Notes: generated by a model not told the origin, from the sequence alone. A stretch of 64,000 nucleotides of DNA from Streptomyces sp. NRRL F-525 (GCF_000716605.1 NZ_JNXE01000019.1:110354-174353); one strand, 5' to 3'. Shown: positions 42,289 to 52,400, counted from the first letter of the stretch. Translations and numbers: made by a program.

Positions 42289-44100
42289 TCACGGGCTCGG
42301 CGGCACGTTGGGGTACGGGAGGGTGAGGAGGTCGCCGGGAGACAGGCCGAGGTCGTAGAAGAGTTCACGGTGGATGACCCAGGCGACGGTGTTCCGTGTG
42401 GTCTGGTCGAGGAGCGGGATCCGGTCGACCGCCGTGAGCATCGCGGCGTACAGCTGCGCGGTGCTCACCCGGGTGTCGCCGGCCCTGCGCCGTGCGATCG
42501 CCCAGTCCTTCCAGTGCTGGTCGAACGCCGCGTGGACCCCGGCGGGGAGCAGCACGGTGAGGGCGTCCCGGCGGCTGTAGCCGGGCACGTCCCGCAGGAA
42601 GGAGCTCGGGCCGGCGTGCGCCGACTGGACCTGCGCGCCCGACACCCCGTACGCGCCCCGGACCGCCGGCGCGTCCGCGTGCCGCTGCACCGCGAGATCC
42701 GCCGTGCCCGGCGCGCCCCGGGGACCGGTCAGCCCCGCCGCCCGCGCGTCGGCCACGGCGGCCGCCGGGCCGGTGCCGCTCGGTGCCGCCGCCGACAGGT
42801 GGGCCAGCTCGTCGCCGATCCGCGCGAACACCTCGTCGGTGGTGAGGGTGGGCTCGGTGAGGTCGAACCGGCGTAGCGCGGGCGTTGTGGGCACGGGTTC
42901 CGGAGCGGGGGTCGACGGCCGGGGTGGTGCGGGTGACGGGCTGGGCCCGGGTTCCGGAGCCGGAGCCGGCGGCCGGGGTGATGCCGGCGACGGGCTGGAC
43001 GCGGTCTCGGCGCGAACCGGCGAGGAGGCCCCCACTCTGGGCGCCGGTACGGCCTCGTCGACGCCGGCCATCGCCCGGCCCAGACCGAAGCGGACCGCCA
43101 GCGCCCGGGTCGACGCGAGGATGCCGCTCGGCGGAGCGGGACGGGGCGCCTCGGCCGCGGCGCCGGGCGGTGCCTCGGGGGCGACGGGTTCGGCGGGCCC
43201 GACAGGCTCGGCCCGCCCTGCGGGTTCGGCAGGACCGACAGGTTGGGCAGGACCGACGGGTTCGGCAGGACCGACCGGGCGAGCAGGACCGGCAGGTTCG
43301 GCACGACCCGCAAGGCGGACAGGACCGGCAGGACCCGCAGGGCGAGCAGGACCGGCAGCGCGAGGCCCCGGTGCCGCGGGAACCCCGCCGGTCGCCGGGG
43401 ATCTCACCGGTCCCCCGGGATAGGTGGCCGCCGCCAGTGCGGAGAAGACGACCGGGTCGATCCAGGTCCGCCTGAACCCCAGGGCCTTCGCCTCCTCGAC
43501 GGCCTGGGCGTCCACCTGCTCCAGCGTGATCGGCCTGCCCAGCGTCTCCTGGGCCTCGATCCAGACGTGGACCTGGTCCTTCGCGGAGAGCATGTACCGG
43601 CAGACGTCCCGCTCGTCGGCGGCCGCCCGGTACTCGGGCCCGAGCGCGTCCCGGTGCCCCAGTTCGAACCGGTCCGTGCCGCGCGCGTAGGCGGACGCGT
43701 CCTTGCGCCAGACGTTCAGCCTGACCTCTTCGAAACGGCTCTCGGCACGGTTGCGACGTACCACCCAGTACTTCTGCCAGACGCCGTACATCTCGCGGGC
43801 CGTGAGCGTGTTGTGCGGGTTCGCCGGATCGCGCGGCGACGGGGAGGCCACCGGTATGCCGACCTTCTCGCCGGCGTTGTCGTAACTCGGCACCGCGTGC
43901 AGGCCGCGGTCGTCCCCGGCGGCGCGCTCGCGGGGCCGGGGGCGGTGGCGCGTCGGCGGTGGCGGTATCTGTCCGGGCGTCGAGTCGCGCACCGCGCGGC
44001 GTACCGCCGCCAGGACCGTGGCGCTCAGCCCCTGGCCGTCCTGGGCCGACAGGCCCTCCGGCAGTGTGATGTCGGTGGGCAGGTGGTAGCGCCGTCGCAT
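42289..44100 (-). CDS. Candidate tail-particle effector 2: shared N-terminal domain, Pro-rich linker, unknown C-terminal domain
   Basis: 603-aa protein, not recognised as a whole. Residues 1-190 share layout and motifs with the next protein upstream (44141-47572): a short MRR/MRI start, a helix, AVPSYDNAGEKVGIPV (69-84) and a helical block with W/Y pairs (AREMYGVWQKYW). Residues about 230-410 are low-complexity Pro/Ala/Gly/Glu. Residues about 485-603 form a compact domain with conserved-looking His494 (QSAHAG), VPGYSRRDALTVLLPAGVH (His523) and FDQHWKDWA (His529), which could be a toxin or nuclease domain; no catalytic set can be assigned. No immunity-like gene is adjacent. Role as cargo is inferred from position and the shared N-terminus. 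Confidence 0.6.
   Translation of the reverse strand: MRRRYHLPTDITLPEGLSAQDGQGLSATVLAAVRRAVRDSTPGQIPPPPTRHRPRPRERAAGDDRGLHAVPSYDNAGEKVGIPVASPSPRDPANPHNTLTAREMYGVWQKYWVVRRNRAESRFEEVRLNVWRKDASAYARGTDRFELGHRDALGPEYRAAADERDVCRYMLSAKDQVHVWIEAQETLGRPITLEQVDAQAVEEAKALGFRRTWIDPVVFSALAAATYPGGPVRSPATGGVPAAPGPRAAGPARPAGPAGPVRLAGRAEPAGPARPVGPAEPVGPAQPVGPAEPAGRAEPVGPAEPVAPEAPPGAAAEAPRPAPPSGILASTRALAVRFGLGRAMAGVDEAVPAPRVGASSPVRAETASSPSPASPRPPAPAPEPGPSPSPAPPRPSTPAPEPVPTTPALRRFDLTEPTLTTDEVFARIGDELAHLSAAAPSGTGPAAAVADARAAGLTGPRGAPGTADLAVQRHADAPAVRGAYGVSGAQVQSAHAGPSSFLRDVPGYSRRDALTVLLPAGVHAAFDQHWKDWAIARRRAGDTRVSTAQLYAAMLTAVDRIPLLDQTTRNTVAWVIHRELFYDLGLSPGDLLTLPYPNVPPSP
43173..43353 (-). repeat. Degenerate tandem repeat coding a Pro-rich linker
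   Basis: Imperfect repeats of about 15 bases built on GGTTCGGCAGGACCGAC encode runs of (G)PAEP(V)/GPA(R/Q)P within effector 2 (residues about 250-310). Such repeats change length easily by slippage. Confidence 0.65.
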
Positions 44101-44140
44101 GGCCTTCGACCTCCGGGTGGGCGGGGCATCGGTTCGCTGT

Positions 44141-47100
44141 TCATGGGATCCGCACTCCGGCGCGCAGGCGGTAGACCGCGCTGGTGTCGTCGGCGGTGAT
44201 CTCGAAGACGATGTCCGGGTGGAGTGCGCTGAGCCGGCTCAGCACTCCCGCCCGGGGGCCGCCTGCCAGCCCCGCCGCGCAGATCGAGCAGACCTCCTGG
44301 TCGACGCGGATGTGCACGGTCCTTCCGTGCGCGGCTTCCCGCTCGGCGGCCGTGAGGCGGGACAGGCGTGCGTCCAGCTGCTGGCCGAGCGCCTGCTCCG
44401 CGTGGCCGTGCGCCTGCGGGACGACGACGCCCTCCGGCGGCCTGATGTCGTGTGCGGGGTCGTAGGTGCCCAGGGCCCGGGGCGACCCGCCGGAGAAGCG
44501 TTCGCCGCTCAGCGCGGGAATGTCCGAGCGGGCGACCGCGATCGTTCCCTCGTACCCGGCCGCCTCCTTGGCGGTCGGCGGCACGCTCTGTTCGCCCGCC
44601 CTGGTCCGGCGGATCCGCCAGCCGGCGCGCTCCGGGGCGGAGGGTTCGCGCAGGCCCGCCTCCTCCAGGCGCCGCCGCTCGGCCTCGACGGCGGCGCGTG
44701 CCTCGCCCAGGTCTTCGCGGAGCCGGTCCTGCATCGCGGGGTCGGTCGGACGCTCGGGGCGGAAGGGTCTGCGGCGTCCGCCCTGGCGCTCGTCGAGGTG
44801 TTCGGCGGCGATCGGGTCCTGGGCCTCGCGGGCGCTCAGCTGCTCGTCGCTCGCGGTCTCGTACCAGTTGCGCGCCCGTCCTGCCTCCGGCTCCTTCGCG
44901 GCGGCCTCGTCGAGTTCCTGCCGGTTCCGCCAACGGGGCGGGGCCTCGCCGCCGGTCCTCAACTCGCCGGACGGGGGGCCGACTTGACCGCCGACGGACT
45001 CGGCCGCGGTCTGCCCGGGTGCCGGACGGCGCCAGGCCCGCATCTCCGTCAGGACCTCCTCGAACGCGCCGTCGCCGGCGGCCCGTCGGGCGGCGAGCCG
45101 GTCGACGAACCCCATGAGGGTGGCCTCGTCCATCCCGCGCTTCGTGCCGAGGTCGGCGACCTCCCGCACACGCCGGAAGGCGAGTTCGAGTTCGGCGCGC
45201 TCGGCGCCGGTCAGACCCGTCACATCGCCCAGGAGTGCCAACAGCCGGGCGTCCTTGCGGAGTTGGGTGAACCTTCGCGCGCCGGTCCTGACCGCGTAGT
45301 ACAGGCCCTTGAGCAGCGCGGTCGGGTCCCCTCCCGTGAAGGCCCGGCCAAGGGCCTGGCCGAACGCCCGCTTGAGGTCGAGTGCCGCCGCGGCGTGTGC
45401 CCGGAGCGCGGCCCTCACCTCGGGTCGCAGTCCCTCGACCGCGTCGATCCGTTCGGTGAGCGTCCTGAGCCGGGCCGCGGCGGTCTCGGCGTCCGTGGCG
45501 GCGGCGAACTCGCGCAGCGGCGCCTCCAGCGCGGCCATTCCCTTCGCCGACCGCGCCATCAGCGCGGCCACCGTGCTGTTGAGGTCTAGCGCCGCCGCCG
45601 CGACGGCGATCGAGACCCAGACGAGCGACGGCTCCTGGTCGACGAAGGACAGCCGGTACTCGACGGCCTGCTGCCGGTACTCCTCGATCGCCTCCACGGC
45701 CTGGTAGGTGCTCAGTGCCGTGTTCGCGAGCAGCGCCGCCGCGGCGACCCAGCCGCCGCCGGGCACGAGTGCCGCGAGGACCAGGGCGAGGATGCCGAGG
45801 ACGACGGCCGAGAAGAGGTGCGCGGACGGCCTGTGGTCGCGGATGATCCAGGCGTAGATGGTGTCGTCCTGCACCCCCTGGTGTATCCGCGCCGCCTCGA
45901 TGAGCTTCGGTTCGCTGAAGACGCGCTCGGGGTCCTGCTCGAACTCCGCCCGGGCCTTCGCCGTGTCCGCCAGCCGCTTCTGGACGAGGTCGAGCAGATA
46001 GCGCTGGGCGGCCTGCGCGTCGAGTCCGGTGAGTCTCCTGCGGTCGGTGTCCCGGCCGAGCCGCTTGGGGTCCACGAGCGGGTCGCCGCCGGAGCCGGTC
46101 ACCACCGCCCGTTCGGCCGAGGCCCAGGAGGCGTCGGATTCCACGAGGAGGCGGTCGGCGGCTTCCGCGTTGGCCTTCAGCTGCTGGACGGGCAGTGCCT
46201 CGGCACTCTGCTCCAGCAGGTTCTCGGCGAGCGACCGCTGCGCGGCGGCGTTCGCGTAGTCGCCGGCCGCCGTCGTCCTGGCGATGCCGGCGAGCATCCT
46301 CTCGACGGTGCGGATGTCCTGGAGCCTGACTCCTTCCTCGTGGAGGGTGTGGTCGTAGTGGGCGAGGATGTCGGTGCCGAGGGTGGCCGCCTCGTTCCGG
46401 AAGCGGATCCGGTAGGCCTCCATCGCGTCGAGGAACGCCCGCTCGTGCGGGAACCGGTGGCGTGCCAGCGCGGCCGTCAACCGGGCCTCGGCGTCGATCA
46501 GTTCGCCCACGAGGGCGGCGCCCTCGACGGAGGAGGCGGCCTCGTCGGCGTACGCGGTGCTCGCTCTCAGCTCGTTCCTCCGGGCCCACAGGAGGTACAG
46601 GTCCTCGCATCCGAAGAGCGTGCTCGCCGCCTCGTCGGTGTGGCGGGCGTCCGACCCGTGTTTCCGCTCGGCTTCCAGGTACCGGTCCACGGAGGCGTCC
46701 AGTGCGGCCCAGTCGTCCGTCGTCGAGTCGACCCGGGCCAGGTAGTCCCTGCGCTGGGCCTCGGTCAGGCCGGTCAGCTTCCGCGCGAGGCGGAGGACGG
46801 TCCCGTAGTCCTTCGGGGTCAACGGCCGGCCGCCGGCGAAGAGGATCTTCCTGACGTCGTCGGGCAGGGCGCCGATGTCCCGGCGCAGGCCGTGCTCGTG
46901 CAGGACGTCGGCGCGGGCCGCGAGCCAGCGGGCCCGCAGGAGTTCGTCGTCGGGGCCGGTGCCCAGCTTCGCGTCGGGCGCGAGAGCGTTGTCCCGGCGG
47001 AACCGGTCGTCCGCCGCCGCGTTGATCTCGGCCCGCTCCGCCCCGGACAGCCGGTCCAGCGCGGTCTGCGTGACGTCGGTGACGTGCAGTTCGATGAATC

Positions 47101-47572
47101 CCCGGTCGGCGTCCTCGACGGTCGCCGACCGTCCGCGCGGGTTCTGCCAGTGCCACAGGGGCAGCCGCCGGTCCACCTCCGCCTCGTCGGTGGCCCGGTA
47201 GTACTGCCGGACGAACTCACGCAGCAGCTCCGGCGGTGACATCACGCCTTTCACCCGCAGCCGGAACGGCCGCGCCCGCCGCCGGGCCGGGGTCCGCGCG
47301 CTCCCGCGCACCGGGACCGCGACCGGGTGGCCGTTGTCGTCGTAGGAGGGAACGGCGTATCCCCCGGCACCGTCCCGGCCCGGTTCGTACGCGTCCCGGA
47401 CCTCGACCGGCGTGGCCCCTTGGTGACCGTGCCGGTCGGCCAGCAGGCGTTCGGCCTCGGTCAGCCGGGCCGCGACCGCGCGGGTCAACGCCCGCCCTGC
47501 CGCCTCCAGTTGGCCGTCGGTGGGCACCCCTACGATCCGCAGGGTGATCGGGACGTGGCACGCGATCCGCAT
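44141..47572 (-). CDS. Candidate tail-particle effector 1: 1143-aa multidomain protein with C-terminal deaminase-like domain
   Basis: Large protein ending in a cytidine-deaminase-fold candidate. Near 1005-1143 it has GYEGTIAVARSDIPALSGE, then HGHAEQAL with His1057-Ala-Glu1059 and VDQEVCSICAAGL with Cys1095-x-x-Cys1098. This HAE...CxxC set is the zinc-site signature of deaminase toxins found at the ends of polymorphic toxins. N-terminal residues 1-190 resemble effector 2 (AVPSYDDNGHPVAVPV at 73-88). The centre (200-560) is helical. Hydrophobic segments lie at about 585-622 and 648-665, possibly for membrane insertion. A charged linker (840-1000) precedes the toxin-like end. Usual toxins have an immunity gene next door; none is seen. 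Substrate (DNA, RNA or free nucleotide) is unknown. Confidence 0.7.
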   Translation of the reverse strand: MRIACHVPITLRIVGVPTDGQLEAAGRALTRAVAARLTEAERLLADRHGHQGATPVEVRDAYEPGRDGAGGYAVPSYDDNGHPVAVPVRGSARTPARRRARPFRLRVKGVMSPPELLREFVRQYYRATDEAEVDRRLPLWHWQNPRGRSATVEDADRGFIELHVTDVTQTALDRLSGAERAEINAAADDRFRRDNALAPDAKLGTGPDDELLRARWLAARADVLHEHGLRRDIGALPDDVRKILFAGGRPLTPKDYGTVLRLARKLTGLTEAQRRDYLARVDSTTDDWAALDASVDRYLEAERKHGSDARHTDEAASTLFGCEDLYLLWARRNELRASTAYADEAASSVEGAALVGELIDAEARLTAALARHRFPHERAFLDAMEAYRIRFRNEAATLGTDILAHYDHTLHEEGVRLQDIRTVERMLAGIARTTAAGDYANAAAQRSLAENLLEQSAEALPVQQLKANAEAADRLLVESDASWASAERAVVTGSGGDPLVDPKRLGRDTDRRRLTGLDAQAAQRYLLDLVQKRLADTAKARAEFEQDPERVFSEPKLIEAARIHQGVQDDTIYAWIIRDHRPSAHLFSAVVLGILALVLAALVPGGGWVAAAALLANTALSTYQAVEAIEEYRQQAVEYRLSFVDQEPSLVWVSIAVAAAALDLNSTVAALMARSAKGMAALEAPLREFAAATDAETAAARLRTLTERIDAVEGLRPEVRAALRAHAAAALDLKRAFGQALGRAFTGGDPTALLKGLYYAVRTGARRFTQLRKDARLLALLGDVTGLTGAERAELELAFRRVREVADLGTKRGMDEATLMGFVDRLAARRAAGDGAFEEVLTEMRAWRRPAPGQTAAESVGGQVGPPSGELRTGGEAPPRWRNRQELDEAAAKEPEAGRARNWYETASDEQLSAREAQDPIAAEHLDERQGGRRRPFRPERPTDPAMQDRLREDLGEARAAVEAERRRLEEAGLREPSAPERAGWRIRRTRAGEQSVPPTAKEAAGYEGTIAVARSDIPALSGERFSGGSPRALGTYDPAHDIRPPEGVVVPQAHGHAEQALGQQLDARLSRLTAAEREAAHGRTVHIRVDQEVCSICAAGLAGGPRAGVLSRLSALHPDIVFEITADDTSAVYRLRAGVRIP

Positions 47573-47581
47573 GGCGCCGGC

Positions 47582-48217
47582 TCAGCTCGCGGTGTAGGCG
47601 AGCTGGACGGTGGACAGGCCCGTGCCGCCGGCCACCTGGATGGCCGACGCCGTGGCCACGACGCAGTAGCGGTACGTCCGGGGATCGACAGCGGCGAACG
47701 AGGCGTCGACGGGCACGGTGAGGTCGTACGGGTTGGTGATGGCCGAGGTCGCGGTGCCGATCTCGGCCAGCTTGTCGGGAGCGGCGCTCGCGTTGGCCAG
47801 CGGCGCCCTGGTCAGGGCGATGCTGAAGGCGGCCGGAGCGCCGGACCACAGGCCGACGGCACGGAACGAGACCAGCCTGATGTCCGCCGGCAGGCTGAGC
47901 CCCATCACCGCGACGCTGGCGGATCCGCCGACGGACGGGAACGCCGCCCCGGTCTCGTCGTAGAGCCATCCGTCGCCCGCTCCCGGCAGGGAGACGAGGT
48001 CGAGGCCGGGGGTGAGCAGTTGCTGGCCGGTCGGCGTGCCGACGGGCTGGGCGAGCGCGGTGTCGATCTCGGTGACCACGGCGGCCGCCTGGTGGAGGTC
48101 GCTCGCGATGGCGTCGAACCGCACGTTGAAGCCGTTCGGGCCGTCGGCGGTGATGCGGCTGACGTTGTCGATCCAGTCGGTGGGCTTGAACGTGGGGGTG
48201 TAGCTGAGGTCGGTCAC
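47582..48217 (-). CDS. Fibre-like tail protein, paralogue 3
   Basis: 211-aa protein from a GTG start. N-terminus LSYTPTFKPTDWIDN and the block GPNGFNVRFDAIASDL (about 27-42) are shared with the two proteins upstream; the middle differs, and the end (YRYCVVATA ... STVQLAYTAS) is again shared. The layout suggests a conserved N-terminal part attaching to the particle and a beta-rich distal part. Probably a fibre, decoration or chaperone-free receptor-binding protein; no ligand can be named. Confidence 0.65.
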   Translation of the reverse strand: MTDLSYTPTFKPTDWIDNVSRITADGPNGFNVRFDAIASDLHQAAAVVTEIDTALAQPVGTPTGQQLLTPGLDLVSLPGAGDGWLYDETGAAFPSVGGSASVAVMGLSLPADIRLVSFRAVGLWSGAPAAFSIALTRAPLANASAAPDKLAEIGTATSAITNPYDLTVPVDASFAAVDPRTYRYCVVATASAIQVAGGTGLSTVQLAYTAS

Positions 48218-48233
48218 AGGTGTCCCTTCCCGG

Positions 48234-48878
48234 TCAGGACGGCGGGGCGAAGGTGAGATGGACGGCCTCGATGGACATGCCGCCGAAGAGGACGGTCTGG
48301 AAGGTCGCGGTGAGGACGTAGCGGAAGACGCCGGTGTCGATCAGGGCGCGGGGCGCCGAGACCGGTATCTGGAGGTCGAAGGGTCCGACGGACACGAAGT
48401 CGTCGTCGACCGCCAGCGGTTCGGGGGCCGGCGGTGGGACGACGAGCCGGAGCGGTGTGCGGGCCAGTGCGATGCTGCCCGCGACACCGTGGGAGGAGCC
48501 TCTCGTCATGTCGCCCACGACCCGCACCGCCGTCAGCCGGAGCCCGTGCGGCAGGGTGAGGTTGGCGATCCCGGTCATGGCGAGGGAGTTGGCGTGGGCC
48601 ACGCCGTTCCTGTCGTAGCTCCACTGGCCCCCCGACAGCAGACCGGTGGGGCGCAGGGTCGGTGTGAAGCTGAGCCGCTGTGCTTGCGGGGGCGGTGCCG
48701 CGTTGGACGCGTCGATCGCCGCGCCGATGTCCTCGACGGCGGTGGACAGCCCGGCCAGGTCGCTCGCGATCGCGTTGAAGCGCACGTTGAACCCGTTCGG
48801 GCCGGCTGCCTCCACCCGGTCCTTGCGGTCCTCCCAGGGGACATGGTGGAACGTCGGGGTGTAGCTGAGGTCGGCCAC
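48234..48878 (-). CDS. Fibre-like tail protein, paralogue 2
   Basis: 214-aa protein from a GTG start, eight bases after its paralogue. It has the shared N-terminal LSYTPTFHHVPW and GPNGFNVRFNAIASDL, a short Pro/Gln linker (APPPQAQRL), a beta-rich central part and the shared end FRYVLTATF ... EAVHLTFAPPS. Same likely role as its neighbours. Confidence 0.65.
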   Translation of the reverse strand: MADLSYTPTFHHVPWEDRKDRVEAAGPNGFNVRFNAIASDLAGLSTAVEDIGAAIDASNAAPPPQAQRLSFTPTLRPTGLLSGGQWSYDRNGVAHANSLAMTGIANLTLPHGLRLTAVRVVGDMTRGSSHGVAGSIALARTPLRLVVPPPAPEPLAVDDDFVSVGPFDLQIPVSAPRALIDTGVFRYVLTATFQTVLFGGMSIEAVHLTFAPPS

Positions 48879-48886
48879 GATGTCTC

Positions 48887-49498
48887 CTAGCTGCTCGTGT
48901 AGGCGATCTGGAAGGCGGCGAGGGCCACCGTGGTGCCACCACCACTGATGAAGGAGGCCTGGATGATGTAGCGGTAGGTCGCGGTCTGGGTCACGGCCAG
49001 CGTCGGATCCACGTCCATGGACCTGTCGAACGGGTCCGTGTCGCCGCCGACCGACGCCAGTACCTCCGGAGTGCCGCCGGGGATCTTGACCCGGGACAGG
49101 GAGATGCCCAGCTCCACCACGTTGGGGCCGGCCTGGCCCATCGTGCGGAACGACGTCAGGCGGGCGTTGTCGGGGAGCGTCACCTCCATCTGTCCGTAAA
49201 AGACGTCGTCGCCCGACGCCGTGGCCGCACCGCTGGCGGTGATTGTCCAGGGGAGGGCGCCGTCGGCCCCCTGCAGCAGGGGCGCCAGGGTGAGCACATG
49301 CCCGGCCGGCCCGGTGCCGCGCCGGTCGACGGCGTCGTCGATCTGGCCGACGACGCTGGACAGTTGACGCAGGTCGCTCTCGATGGCGGCGAACCGGGCG
49401 TTGAATCCGTTGGGTTCGTCGGCCCTGACCCGGTCGCCGTCGGGGCCGTCCACGAACTCCTGGTGGACGAAGGTGGGTTGGAACACGATGTCAGCCAT
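48887..49498 (-). CDS. Fibre-like tail protein, paralogue 1
   Basis: 203-aa protein whose ATG (49498) lies 8 bases inside the end of the 1076-aa tail protein gene. N-terminus IVFQPTFVHQEFVDG, then EPNGFNARFAAIESDLRQL, matches the two downstream paralogues; the end YRYIIQASF ... LAAFQIAYTSS is also conserved. It differs most in the central part, as expected for proteins that recognise different targets. Confidence 0.65.
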   Translation of the reverse strand: MADIVFQPTFVHQEFVDGPDGDRVRADEPNGFNARFAAIESDLRQLSSVVGQIDDAVDRRGTGPAGHVLTLAPLLQGADGALPWTITASGAATASGDDVFYGQMEVTLPDNARLTSFRTMGQAGPNVVELGISLSRVKIPGGTPEVLASVGGDTDPFDRSMDVDPTLAVTQTATYRYIIQASFISGGGTTVALAAFQIAYTSS

Positions 49499-52400
49499 CG
49501 GCGGGCCTCCTGGCTCGGGGCGGCAGCGGGCCGCGGACACGGAACCTCGGGTAGGTGTAGTCCGGGTTGGCCTGCGAGAGGTCACCCTGGAGTTCGACCA
49601 CATGGGCGCGGAGCGCGGCGGTGTTGACCTCCACACCGACCGGGTGCAGCACGTTGAGGGCGTTCATGATCAGGTCGTGCTGGTCCTTGGTGATGACCGT
49701 CGCGGGGGTGTCCAGCTCCGGCCGCAGCCGGACCTGGAAGGTGTACGGGACCGCCCGCCCGTCGATCAGGTAGCTCGCCTGCACCCAGGCCGTGCCCGCC
49801 GAGTCGGCCCGCAGGGTGACGGTCTGCCGGGTGCTGGACGCCACGGTGATCGCGGCGTCGTCGTACGTCCCCGAGGCCCAGCCCAGGCGTGGTCCCTCGC
49901 CGGGGAACTGGCCGACGAGCCCGGCGGCGGCGAGGACGGCGGGTGACGGGGTGGCGGTGAGGTCCATGGTGGCGCCCTCGTCCAGCTCGATGACGGCGCC
50001 CTGCTCGACGTCGGCGGGCCCGCGCACCTCGACGAGCTGTCCGGGGGCCTGGCGCACCTCCAACTCGTCGCCGCCGCGCCGGAGATACCCGAAGCCGACC
50101 GCGAACGCGGGCCCGGCCAGCGCACCGGCGTCCAGGGAGCTGTGCCGCAGGACGAGTCGGCGTCCCGCTGCGGCGGCCGGGTCGGGAGGGTCGCCGGTGC
50201 TGTCGAAGCCGGCGGTCACCGTGAGCCGTCCGGTGACCGAGCGGCGCTCCAGTTCGGCGAGCAGGGCGTCCAGGAGTTCGGCCACGGCGGGCTGCATCAG
50301 ATGGGCGCCGTCGCCCCCGTAGTCGACCCGGGCGTCTTCGTGGTGGACCAGGAACGCCGGGTCGAAGTAGGTTCCCGGGCGCTCCACGCTCGACGCGGGC
50401 ACGCCGAGGCTTCCGTCCGCGGCGATGGCGGCGCCGTCGTCCAGGCCCGTCAGTCCGACCCGCAGGGTGCGGGTCGCCGAGGCCGAGACCGTGTGTCTGC
50501 CCCGGGCCACGTCGGCCTTGACGATCAGCTGCCCGGGGGCCGTGGCGGTGAGAGCCGCGGTCCGGTGCCGGGACCCGGCCCCGCTCTCCGGCGTCAGCGT
50601 CGCGCGCCCTGAACCGCCAGGCACCACAAGCCAGTTGAGGAACGCGTCCGCGGGGGGCGCGGGGCGCAGCGACAGGGTCACGAGGGTGCCCGGGTCCAGG
50701 TCGGTCGGGTTCGGGGCGAGGTCGGCCGAGGTGACACCGGCTGCCGGAACGGCGGTCGGCACGACCGGGACCGGAGTGATGTCGATCCTGAAGTAGTCGC
50801 CCCGGGCGGTGGCCGCGTACACCTGGCCCGTTCCGCCCCGGTGGGTGACGTAGTCGAAGCCCGCCCGGTGGGCCAGCGCCGCGAGCCGCCCGGGCGGCAC
50901 CGAGCTGTGGGAGAGGAGCACCGCCCGGCCAGTTGCCCGCAGGTCGTCCGCCAGAGGGGTGTAGGCGGCGGCGACCAGCAGCCGGCCGGGCGGTGCGGTC
51001 TCGGCACCGGCGAGGGGTATGAGCCGGTCGAGACATTCGGCGACCCCGACCTGGACCAGGTGCGGGTCGGCCGGGGCGGTCCCGGCCGGCGCCGGGGTGA
51101 AGTCCACCCCGGCGTGGTCGTAGCGGAGCAGGTAGGCCGGGTCGAAGGTGTCCTCCTGGGCGGCGGTACCCACCGCGCTCGCCTCGGTCGTACGGCGCCG
51201 TCCGGTCGCGTCGACGCTCTCGCCGGGCAGCAGGGCGTACGGCCGGATGTGCACGAGCCGGGTGCCGCGGGCCAGGGTGGCGTTCGTGTCGTCGACCACG
51301 AGCGCGTCGTGCCGCCCGCCGATCGGTCCGGCGAGCCGGTTGAGGAGGGCGGTGAGGTTCGCCGGGGTCGGCAGGGTCCAGCGGCGGAACAGTTCGAGCC
51401 GGCGGCGGTAGTGGTCGTCGTCCTCGCCGAGGGCGGGTGCGAAGCCCTCCCTCGCCGTGGAGCTGATCCGTACCTCGTCGACGACCCCGCGGAAGCCGCC
51501 GCCGGCCGCGCCGATGCGCAGCGGGGCCGTGTCCGCCACCGCGCCGAGCGGGTACAGGAACCGCCAGTCCCGCAGGCGTCCGTCGAGGAACAGCTTCACC
51601 CGGCCGCTGGCGCGGTCGAGCACCGCCGCCACGTGGGTGAACGCGTCGGTCGGCAGGCTGGTGTCCGCGAACAGCGTCACGTCGTGGTCCGGGTCGCCGT
51701 CGCCGATGGTGAACCGTACGTTGCGCGGGAGCCCGCGGCGGAAGTCGCCGACCGCCAGCTCCCAGCCCGGGCCGGGTGTGCCGGGGTCGGAGCGGCGGCT
51801 GAGCACCGGTCCGTCGTGGGCGCAGGGGTCGGGATCCGGATCGGGATCGGGGGCCGGGTCGGGGCGGACGAAGCACTCGAAGGTCGCGTCGTCCCGCTCG
51901 CCGATGTCGAACGTGGCGTCGGTGTCGGCCACGATGACCGCGTCGGCGGACCGGAAGCCCATCGCCCGCCCGTACCGGCCGGGGAGTCCGGCCTGCACCG
52001 GGCCCTGGAGCACACCGTGGTGCGCGGTCCGGCCCGGGTACACGGCGGTCGCGTCCGCCACCTGCGGGAAGTCCCCGGCGGCGTCGTCGAGGTGGTAGAG
52101 CGCCACGGTGTCGGTGTCGAAGCCGTAGGCCAGCGCGGGGAAGCGCGGTACGCCGAGGTCGGCGCCGATCAGGTCGAGGCTCAGGCCGAGGGCGGACGGC
52201 AGGTGCCGTTGGGCGAGGGTCGTGGCCGCGTGCCGCCGCAGGCTGTCGCGTTCGGCGCCGGTCACCCACAGCAGCTTGGCCGTGGTGCCGAGCAGCGCGG
52301 TCAGCGTCCAGCGGTCCTGGGGCCGGTTGTCGGACGGCGAGGTGCCCATGGTGAGCAGCAGCACCCGGGCGGTCGCGGTCACGGGCTCCGCCAGCAGGAA

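Noticed and set aside
43173..43353. CRISPR-like array
   Set aside because: The repeats are short, imperfect, without unique spacers, and lie in frame within a Pro-rich coding region.
51825..51860. Short GGATCG-type tandem repeat as a regulatory repeat
   Set aside because: It is the coding repeat for an Asp-Pro run inside the 1076-aa tail protein.
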